DNA from: Todiramphus chloris collaris
Taxonomy: Eukaryota; Chordata; Aves; Coraciiformes; Alcedinidae
Reading direction: 5' to 3'
Length of the DNA: 64,000 bases
Assembly (NCBI GenBank): GCA_025345505.1
Contig: JANVCC010000010.1
Coordinates: 42,683,772-42,747,771 of the forward strand
This document shows, piece by piece, positions 52,227 through 61,293 of this stretch. The notes below the pieces were generated by a model that was given only the letters and a program-made list of their open reading frames with translations, ran no database searches and had not been told where the DNA came from. Both the position numbers and the translations under genes were made by a program. Numbering within the stretch: the stretch's first letter is position 1; the number at the start of each line of letters is the position of its first letter.

Positions 52227-53141
52227 GTCATGGTCAATGGAGTTAAATCCAGTTGGTTGCTAGTCATGAGTGGTGTCCCCCAGGGCTCAGTACTGGGGCC
52301 ACTCCTGTTTAACATCTTCATCAATGATTTGGATGAGGGGATAGTGTGCACCCTTGGTAAATTTGCAGATGACACCAAGCTAGGTGGAAGTGTTGATCTG
52401 CTTGAGGGTAGGGAAGCTCTACAAAGGAATCTAGATAGGCTAGTTAGCTGAGTCAAGGCCAATTCCATGAGCTTAGCTGAGTCAAGGCCAATTCCATGAG
52501 CCTCAATAAGGCCAAATGCTGAGTCCTGCACTTGGGCCACAACAACCCCCAGCAGTGCTACAGGCCTGGGGAGGAGTGGCTGAAGAGCTACCAGGCAGAG
52601 AAGGACCTGGGGGTGTTGACTGACAGCTGCCTGAACATGAGCCAGCAGTGTGGTTGTCAGGAGCAGGGATGTGATCATTCCACTGTACTTGGCTTTGCTG
52701 AGGATGCACCTTGAATACTGCGTCCAGGTTTGGGCCCCTCTCTACAAGGAGGATGTTGAGGTGCTGGAGAGGGTATAGAGGTGGGCTACAAAGCTAGTAA
52801 AGGGTTTGGAGCATGTGCCATATGAGGAAAAGCTGAGGGATCTGGGGCTGTTTAGCCTTCAGAAAGGAAGGCTGAGGGGAGACCTTATTGCCCTCTACAA
52901 CTACCTGAAGGGAAGCTGTAGCAAGGTGGGAGTTGGTCTGTTCTCCCTGGTGACAAGTGACAGAACAAGAGGAAATGGCCTGAAGTTGAAGCAGGGGAGG
53001 TTCAGGCTGGACATTAGGAAGCATTTCTTTACAGAAAGGGTTGTCAGGCATTGGAATGGCCTGCCCAGGGAGTCCGTGGAGTCACCATCCCTGGAAGTGT
53101 TTAAGAGGCAGTTAGATGTTGTGCTTAGGGACATGGTTTAG
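52227..53141 (+). pseudogene. CR1 ORF2 C-terminal half, broken
   Basis: The plus-strand frame starts [20 protein letters not shown], continues [14 protein letters not shown] and has an intact FADD active-site motif at 52,362-52,373. After 52,451 the frame breaks in a duplicated stretch. The C-terminal part is open again at 52,806-53,141 with [20 protein letters not shown] and [19 protein letters not shown]. An in-frame stop and a 29-bp tandem duplication separate the two parts. It is a relic with no start of its own. Confidence 0.9.
52444..52501 (+). repeat. Perfect 29-bp tandem duplication inside CR1
   Basis: The unit beginning TTAGCTGAGTCAAGGCC occupies 52,444-52,472 and is repeated without change at 52,473-52,501. 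The related copy at 38.3 kb does not have the duplication. Its length of 29 is not a multiple of three, so it also shifts the ORF2 frame. Confidence 0.95.
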
Positions 53142-53228
53142 TGGTTTTTGAAAGGGCTAGGAGTAAGGTTGGACTTGATGATTTTGAAGGTCTCTTCCAG
53201 CTGAAACTATTCTCTGATTCTATGATTC

Positions 53229-54885
53229 TGTAACAGTGTATAACAAGCTCTTGGTCTTCTCTGGAGCAGAGTCACCAAAAGAACTCTCAAGTGTTTTGCA
53301 TTCAGTACTATCAAACTTACTTTCTTTGAGAGAACAAGTGAATTGATGAGTCCACTAAAGTTAACTTGTTACTGGACTTGGTCACATCTGTTTGCAGCTT
53401 TTTAAGTGCACCTGGACCAGCAGATCATAGTTAATTAATATCATGTATGGGTTCTTTTACTTATTTCATGGCTTGCATGCACACAAGCACATGAATGTGT
53501 AAGACTGGCCTGTTTACAAATACTTAAATACTTCACTGAAAAGGTGATAGCAAGGCTGATTTTTCATATCATTTAAATCTTTATGGAAGTAAGGATATCA
53601 GCTGGTGATGTCCTAAGTGATATTTAAAAGAAAAATAAAGTGTAATTCTATGCTATGGTCTTTTAAAATTTAAAATGTGCTCAAAAGTGACTGAACCAGT
53701 TCTGGAACACAAACACACTTTACTTCTATTTTAGAAGCATATAAGCTGATGTTGAAAGCCTGCTCTCAGCTACAAATGACAGAAGTTTGTGAAAGAATTC
53801 TGGAGTTCTGATGGTACCTTGCTTGTCCTATTACCCCTCTCATTAGGCCGCTGCTTTGACATCTCTTTGTAAGCAGCTGGTGTATGTGCACTCCAGAAAC
53901 GAGCACTATAGGGTTATGAACTTGGCATCACTTGCCTATGTTATTCCTGGGGTCATTCTCCCATCTCTGGAAAAATCAAACAAAAAACTGTAAAGCTAAT
54001 GCAGTTCTTAATGCACAGGCCTAGAAAACGTCTGCTTTACATTCAGATCAGTGCCATAAAACTTCACATAAAGTACTTTTTTATTTGCTAAATAACCAGT
54101 GAGAAACAAGAATTTTATCCTCGTCTAGAAGTCATCTTTAAAATACATCTAAAAACATCTGCAAGTGTAAACTCTTTCTTTGTTAAACTGTAAGTAAAAG
54201 AAACACTTTTTTGTTGTCTCCTTTAAGGGAATTATAAGCATACTATTATTACCATGCAAATTAAGCAATATAGGATAGTTACTTTGGAAACAAAGAGACA
54301 CCATGCTGAAGGACTCAAAAATGCAGCACTTGGTTAGGCCAAGAACCATTTCAGATGTTTCAGACATGTCTGATAGCATTCTTCTAGGAGAAAAGTACTT
54401 TCTGTTTTATTCCATCCAGAGCAAAAGTGAATCTTCTCACTTCGCTTTCTATAATGTCTGAGATAGAAATAATGACCAGCAAGAAAAAATTTCTTTTTCT
54501 GTGTTTTCGAACATAGATCAAGACATTGATTTTTTTATTACCTGAAATTATTACTGATCTTCTTGCAATCCTAGCTATCATAGCTGTAATACAGAAGAAG
54601 CAAAATTATCAAGGATATATTGAAACAGAAAATAATTGTTAATGTATGGTTCAGATTCAAGTATGACTCAATTATAAAGAACTGTAACCAGATGAATTAG
54701 TGAAATTAGAAATATAGAGTGATATTTTTAGTGGCAAATGAAGACATTTTAGCAAGTCTGATTCAGGTTTGAGATCTTGTGTAACCATTTGTTTTGGAAG
54801 TAAGATTATCAACTTTCAGACTTAAATGAAGGCTCATAAATAACCTTCACTGATCCTTATAAAGTATGCAGAGTTTCTGTCTGCA
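53229..54885. other. Unique DNA, no gene recognised
   Basis: About 1.65 kb between the CR1 cluster and the ferritin fragment. No repeat family or coding exon is seen. All frames are under 80 codons. Confidence 0.6.
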
Positions 54886-54892
54886 TGTGGCC

Positions 54893-55110
54893 ATGGCAGC
54901 CCCTCCTTTCCAGGTGTGCGAGAACTACCACCAGGACTGCGAAGCTGCCATCAACTGCCAAATCAACCTGGAGCTCTACGCCTCCTACGTGTACCTCAGC
55001 ATGTCCTACTACTTTGAGCGGGATGATGTAGTTCTGAAAAATTTTGCCAAGTACTTTCTGCATCAGTCCCACAATGAACGTGAGCATGCCGAGAAACTGA
55101 TGATGCAAAC
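54893..55110 (+). pseudogene. FTH1P: Ferritin heavy chain retrocopy fragment
   Basis: From ATG at 54,893 the frame encodes [19 protein letters not shown] and continues through [17 protein letters not shown] to EREHAEKLM. This is the first 70 or so residues of ferritin heavy chain, a subunit of the iron-storage shell with ferroxidase activity. The family is normally about 180 residues, so only helix A and most of helix B are present. Similarity stops at about 55,105-55,110 and the frame ends at TGA 55,139. In vertebrate FTH1 an intron falls after [10 protein letters not shown]. Here LSM and SYYF are joined with no intron, so this derives from spliced mRNA. Ligands Glu27, Tyr34, Glu62 and His65 are kept, but Glu61 is Asn (HQSHNEREH), and there are Cys substitutions at positions 9 and 22. 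No poly-A tail or 3' half remains. The in-frame upstream ATG at 54,866 adds nine unrelated codons. Non-functional as an enzyme. Confidence 0.9.
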
Positions 55111-55141
55111 GAACAATATTATTTCCGAAGATTTAATCTGA

Positions 55142-56326
55142 GAATTTATAAATGCATAGGCATGTTCAATTTTGAGAAAAAACTGCTTATTCTTGAAAGC
55201 ATTTTTTTTAAATTTACAATAAATTTTTTGAAATTACCATTTTCAGTAAACAATACCTCCTCAAATCTGCCCATACCATCCAAATACTGAGTCTCTGTAG
55301 GTAATCCGTGCAACACGTGATTGTTGACCGTATTCTCATAACTGCATGTGACCAGAAGTAGTAGTAGTTAACATTGAAAATGGATCAGTAGGACAACACA
55401 AAAATAAATACACATATCATTCTTATTATATAGAGACAGTTATAACAGCTTAAGTAGAGTTAGATGGAAAATGAGTCACAGAACTTAGCAGAATATTCAA
55501 TAAAACAGAATAAAGAAATGGGACAAGTCAACTGATTTATTCTCCACATATACAGTGTTAGAATTTTAAATATGTTTTGGTTGACAAAGTTCCTGTTAAT
55601 TTATAGCAGATACAAACAGCAATTCAAATGGTAGGTATATGGATCTGACATGAATTCCTACAAATTACTGAGCAATGAGAAATTCTCTATCTTAAAATAC
55701 CTTATTTTTTCTTGGAATGCTTCCAATATCAGTATTTTATTGCTAATGAAAAATTATTTGAATAGGAGCAATTATATCCATCTAGTTTTCATTATTTCAG
55801 AAGTACTGTGTTCTACACTTTTTTGTCCAAAGATGTACAACAATGTGCTAGCTGTGTGCATTGCCCTTGGAACATATCTTCCCAGTAAATCATTTAGTCT
55901 CTGTCTCCCCCCTGATTCATATGCACCAATTATATGTGATAGTATTCATTATTCACCTTTTAGAAAATGTTGCAAATGTGTACAGCATTTCACAGTGCCT
56001 TGGATATTCATTATTTCCATTGTCAATGCAGGATTTGATATTGCTAAACAAAGGAAATACAATACACAAACTTAGTGTGTAAATATAACTCCAAATTCCA
56101 TCTTCAAAACATATTTGTCCAGATGGCACATTTATTCCTTACCACTAAAGAAAGAGTAACATTTTTTTCAGCAGATAAGAACATCTATTTTCTGAATGTA
56201 GTATTTCTCTCAGTGTTCAATGCCTATACAGTATTTGTCATTTTTCAATAGGAGGAAAAAAAAAAAAAAAAGAAAGATCATAACTTTGCACTGTAGACTC
56301 AGATACTCTTGTGAGTTTTTTTTCCA
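55142..56326. other. Unique AT-rich DNA, no gene supported
   Basis: About 1.2 kb after the ferritin fragment. It holds a 141-codon frame on the plus strand at 55,650-56,075, the longest outside repeats in this window. It is rich in Ile, Leu, Ser and Cys with no domain I recognise. An A tract lies at 56,256-56,271. I do not see the missing 3' half of ferritin here. Confidence 0.5.
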
Positions 56327-56578
56327 CAGAATCACAGAATCGCTGTGGTTGGAAAAGACCTTTAAGATACTCAAGTCTAACTGTACCTAAGACTATCAGG
56401 ACACTACTACACCATATCTTAAGCACCCTATCTAGATGGCTTTTAAATACATCCAGGAATAGCTATTCTAACACTTCCCTGGGCAGCCTGTTCCAGTCTC
56501 TCTTCCAACCCTTTTGGCACAGAAGTTTTTCCTAATGTCCAACCTAAACCTATCCTGGTGTAACTTGATGCCATTTTG
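56327..56578 (-). mobile_element. CR1 retrotransposon 3' end (about 250 bp)
   Basis: ACAGAATCACAGAATCGCTG begins the complement of a CR1 3' terminus, followed by GTTGGAAAAGACCTTTAAGA. Further on, CTTCCCTGGGCAGCCTGTTC is the complement of the conserved NRLPREV region. The element stops near GATGCCATTTTGATAATGAG. It is a short 5'-truncated copy of a subfamily different from the clustered ones at 50-53 kb, judging by its 3' UTR wording. Confidence 0.88.
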
Positions 56579-58219
56579 ATAATGAGACTGTCAAGGAACA
56601 TTTTTGATGTGGCCACAGTGCAAACATTCACATTTGCTAAGCTAGGCAAGCTAAAAATTAACAAGCACAAACGGTCTTGCCCAACCAAAATGTTTTCTGT
56701 AAGCCCCTGCATATCTCTTCCCTCACTAGGATATGTCTAAAACACTGTCTGAAGAACTCCAGAAGTAACTGCATGTACTTCAAGAAGCAGTGCATTCTCA
56801 TGCACGTGCCCAGTCTTCCAGGTATCCCGTGATGTGGGGGTTGTCTATTCAGGCAGAAGATTAGGCTTCAACGGAATTATAGACAGGAAGGTTGTTCCAG
56901 GATGGGGGATGAATTTCTCCTTATAAAAACGAAAGGTTGTGTTTTTTTATTGTGTGCACTTGTTTGAAGATGTAATGCAATTATTTCATAATGGATGTAA
57001 CTTCAATGCCAAACAGCTAGTGAAAAAATTTTGAGAACAGATTCACAGCTTCTCTGCTCTGCTCAGTACGCTCCTTAACTACTTGCTCCTTAAGGAGTAG
57101 TTGTATCACTGACTGAAATAAGTAGAAAAAAATTTCCATACTGACTTACATGAACTCTGGCTGAGAGCTTTACTTCTTGTGCAGACTGTCTTTCACTCTA
57201 TCCTTCTTGTAGAGTTCTACCACTTTAATGAAGAAGTATGGTTTTATCTACTTGTTCATTACCATTTCATTATTACTCCTTCTCTTCATTTATCATTACA
57301 TTCCCTTCTGCTTAAAGTCTCACAAAAAAAACCCCAAACAAACCATACTGGAAACAATAAATCTGTATTTTTTGTTACTTCATAATTTCAAATAACACAC
57401 AACAGAATACCTTTCCATAGGTCTCCAAGACTTATTTCATATCTGTTTTGACAGATGATTAACTGTCATAACAAACTGACTGTAACAGAATAATTAGTTC
57501 GGTTTTTTAGAACTCATACACGGTAAAGAATGTAGTAGACCAACAATAAAAACCAAAATAAATAAAAACCAGCAAACAAACCATAGTCTGATCCTAACTA
57601 GGAAAAAAACACACTTAAAGGATAAGATATAGTCAGCAAATGAAGATAGGGAGCAGATTCTTGAGCAAATTGTTGAAATGTTGTATTATATGAAATAAGG
57701 CTGCTGCTCTACCTGGCCCTTAACTTCTATGGACCGAAGTTCAGATTCCTGGGGATCACACGAAAGATATACATTCAACAATACAAGCAAACCTGGTTTT
57801 TTCAGAATCAACAGGAAAATTTACAGACTTCAGTGAGCCCTAAATTAGGTGTACTATATAAAAAAAAAAAAAAAAAAATCAAGTCCCTGACACAATTTTA
57901 CGGTTTTGAGTGAATACTTGTTGGTGTAGACAAATACTTGTTAATATAGAAGATAGCCTGAATAAGACACTTCTAAAAGCTGATTCTTAAATATTCTGCA
58001 TTTTTTTTGGCATTGAATAGAGGAATTAAGGAAGGATTATGTATTTTCAAGAAGCTACTTTTTTTTTTTTTGCATTTTTGTGATGTGCTGTTTCTGAATG
58101 ATGTCTGACACTCTACCATCCACTTTCAAGGACATGAGCAATGAGTATCCCCTCAGGGTTAAGCTTTAAAAAAATTTTTTGGTTTTTTTTTTTTTCCTCT
58201 CCCTAATTTTTCCTCACTG
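56579..58219. other. Unique DNA, no gene recognised
   Basis: About 1.6 kb. It contains an A tract at 57,860-57,878 and a T tract at 58,059-58,071 but no gene or known element. Frames are under 90 codons. Confidence 0.6.
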
Positions 58220-58345
58220 TAGAATAGAATAGATTATTTAAGTTGGAAGAGACCTACGATGATCATCTCTTCCAACTGCCTGACAACTTCAGGGCTGACC
58301 AAGTGAAATCATATTATTAAGGCCATTGTCCAAATGTCTCTGACT
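58220..58345 (-). mobile_element. Short CR1-type 3' fragment
   Basis: GTAGAATAGAATAGATTATT followed by GTTGGAAGAGACCTACGATG and CATCTCTTCCAACTGCCTGA matches, in complement, the 3' UTR of an avian CR1 subfamily whose end carries repeated ATTCT-type units. Only about 125 bp survive, ending near GGCCATTGTCCAAATG. Confidence 0.75.
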
Positions 58346-61089
58346 CTGATAAGCATGACTATAGCTGTTAAAAAAAGCAGGAAAAAACACCATGAGTATA
58401 GCTGTTACGAAACTATACACAAAACAATACAATATACAACTTTCATAGCAATGGCTTCATTTATAACAACTTCGATAAGCATCTCTGCTCTATTCTGTTG
58501 ACCAGCACCATTTTATTTTTAACTCATATTCAGTCATGCGTCTTTATAAGCATTGAGATAATGAGCCATCAATAGTTAATGTAGCAGCTGATATGCCTGG
58601 TTCAAGCTAAAATAACTGAGTGCAATGTTTATGAAGCAGATATAGAGTGAAATGGGAGTACATAATGTTGTTGCTAGCTTCAGGCACTCACCACATGCTC
58701 CTCCTCCTCTAAATATTTATGTTTCTGTCCTTGTATCCCATCTTTTTCTTCTGCTGGACTGTCACATCAGTCTTCCTCAGTCAACAAGTATTTATTACAA
58801 AGTCCACAGCTTTTGAGAGAAAATCTCCTGCTTATAAATATTTGCAATATGCTAATGAATACACAGAACTTCACTAGAGCAAGGAAATAATCTCGTATTT
58901 GAAAACAATTCAAGTAATGCCTTGTATGTAGCTATGTACCTATGACTGTGCTCTCTTGGGAGTATACTGGCAATTTAAAAAAAAAGTCTAGAGAGCAGTC
59001 AGCTAAAGCATTGTCCTTACACCACTGAAACAGCAAGTCTGTGTTTTGACAGGTAATGTTAGGAGACATCACGCATAATAAAACTGGTATTTAATGCCAT
59101 GCAAACAACTTTTATTCACTTCTGTGTGGAAAAAAAACCATGTATACATGTTCTAGTAACTGATGAAGGTACCACTTCTATCTTTCCTAAACATTTGTAA
59201 GGTTGGACATAAGTAATATTTCACCACTGTAGTTCACTTAAACCACTGCAACTTAACAATGTCAAGTTTCCTCTGAATTCCAGATGCTCTGTCTCTCCAT
59301 CATATATTTAAATCTTCCAACAAAATGTACTTATATTTACTCTATGAGAATTAATTTAATAGTTATGTTTCATATCTTTTGCATACATATAAATACACTT
59401 CCCTTAATATTAGTATCTTGAGACTAACAGCTAAAATAACTAGCAAAAAAAGCACCATTCCAATTTGTTTATGAAAATATTTATGTTCATATTTACTGAT
59501 CTAGCTGGTTTTGGCAGCTACCTGACTTGCTACTTGCACTGACTTTAGCGGGAACTGCGAGAGTTCAAAACATCTGAAAATGAAGACATTTTTATTTAGT
59601 AGCTTGAGCAACTGTTCTCTAAGTGTAAAACTCCTAGAGACAGCAATAAGAACTTTAAGCTTTAATTTTTACTCATGAATACTGAGTGTCTCGCTGGACT
59701 TCTGAGACAGAAAACTGAAATTCCACCTCAAACACATAACATCTCCATTTCACTTTTTGGAATTCCTTTTAAATTATTCTGTGGAAAAGTGAAGGAAAAT
59801 GTCTTATCTTGAAATATAAAGCAAAATGATAGAGACCTTCCAAAAGCCCTTTGTACAAGAGAAGAGTTCTAGTACTTCAAATAAAGTACTCATTATTCAT
59901 TCAAATATACAGGATACCATTGGTACTCGTATGTTCTTCAGCGTAGCCAGAAAGAAATAAAACAGGCAGAAAAGACCATTGTTCCATTTTCATAACAAGA
60001 ACAAGAGGTATTTTAAGAGCAATACTGTGGGTCAGAGTATTCTTTCTACCCAAACAAGCAAACACCTGAAATTGCTTAGCAAGTGCCTAATCTTAAATGA
60101 ACAAAACTTATTTTCAATTATTTAAAAACATTCTGGCGGACTATTTTATTTTTGTATCTATGTCACTATACACATCTATATGTCAGTATCTTGTATTACC
60201 ATATACACATGCATTCAAACAGAAAACACAAAAAGGCCCTACTGACTTACTGTTTTTTTCCTATACCTTTCTTCTCACTGGCAGTAAAACATTCATTGTT
60301 CATTAGTATTGGAAGAAACTGCAAGGTTATCAACAAAATTCTCTAATCACAATCCTATTACAGCTTGATATTGATCAAATTACATAAACTGGTTCAATAA
60401 AACAAGGTCATTACATTTCCTCTTTGGATCTTCCCTTCTATCATGCCTCCGGTAAGCATTTCTAAATAAGTGGTATCTTATTAGATGAAATAAAACCATA
60501 CTGATTACCAGTATATTTCTACTACTGAATTTATTACTTAATTACTGTAGCTAACATTTAGATTTTAGCTGAAATCTGTAGTGTACGAGGGTATATCAAA
60601 GAATTCTTTTTAGCACTGCAGTCCCACAACCCAAATAATTCTGCTATTGATATTCAGAAAGAACAGATTTTCAAGTAGTGCTCATGATAATTTTTGTTAC
60701 GGAGAAAAAAAAATATTTTGCAACATCTTGAAGAATTTATACGTAATTAGAACTAGGTGTTTAGATCTCCACCAGAGAGATTCATTGGAATCACAATACA
60801 CTCAAAGTTGCTGGAAATAAAAATAAATAAATAAAAATAGATTAAGAAACAGAAGCCCCTACATGTTTCTTATCAAGACCAAAAAGACAGTGTTAATTTA
60901 GTTCTTTAGAAGTTTCCCTGTCTGTTGTAAGAATTCGTATTAAAGACATTTTAAATAAAATTCTATAGAGCTAGTATAGAAATAGGCAAATCAATTGTAC
61001 ATGTAATCATAAAGTTATTTTTTTATTTTATCTAATGAAAATGTGTACATTTCCTAGCTACCAGTAACCAAGTTATTATTGCTTTACAG
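58346..61089. other. AT-rich unique DNA, no gene recognised
   Basis: About 2.7 kb, with an AAAT-type repeat at 60,815-60,838 and otherwise no recognised repeat, gene or RNA. Confidence 0.6.
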
Positions 61090-61168
61090 TTTCTCAGAGG
61101 ATGCTGTCTCAGATGGACTAGATGCCTTTAAAGGTCCCTGCCAACCAAACTATTCTGTGATTCCGTAA
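61090..61168 (+). mobile_element. CR1 3'-terminal remnant
   Basis: GATGGACTAGATGCCTTTAA, then GGTCCCTGCCAACCAAACTA and TTCTGTGATTCCGTAAAAT give the CR1 3' UTR end in the plus direction. About 80 bp remain. Confidence 0.75.
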
Positions 61169-61204
61169 AATAGATTTGTATGTATTCCAGTAATATCCTC
61201 TTCC

Positions 61205-61293
61205 TAGGCTTGGATAGCTAGCCCTGTTTTGCAGGGGGTTTGGACCACTTGAGTTTGAACGGTCCCTTCTCAGTATAAATTATTCTCTGATGT
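61205..61293 (+). mobile_element. CR1 3'-terminal remnant, second copy
   Basis: GGATAGCTAGCCCTGTTTTG, then CAGGGGGTTTGGACCACTTG, then GGTCCCTTCTCAG and AAATTATTCTCTGATG correspond to another CR1 3' end in the same direction, 37 bp after the first. Strongly diverged. Confidence 0.65.

Larger units (their letters stand above)
51716..53228 (+). mobile_element. CR1 retrotransposon with inverted 5' segment (twin-primed)
   Basis: Two CR1 pieces lie head to head. The left piece (51,716-52,218) is in minus orientation and encodes, on the minus strand, ORF2 from [20 protein letters not shown] to VVRWIGNWLN. The right piece (about 52,222-53,228) is in plus orientation and starts at VNGVKSSW, which directly follows the WIGNWLN...QR segment in CR1 ORF2. 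It then runs to the 3' end (TTCTCTGATTCTATGATTCT). The two pieces are therefore contiguous in CR1 coordinates, with the upstream one flipped. That is the pattern left by twin priming during target-primed reverse transcription. The left junction shares CTCTCT (51,716-51,721) with the older minus-strand CR1. An alternative is two independent insertions. Confidence 0.8.

Noticed and set aside
51905..52678. A 257-codon minus-strand open frame, the longest in the window
   Set aside because: It crosses the head-to-head CR1 junction. Its first part is antisense to the plus-strand CR1 piece and only its second part is true reverse transcriptase from the inverted piece. It is a chimera produced by the inversion, not a gene.
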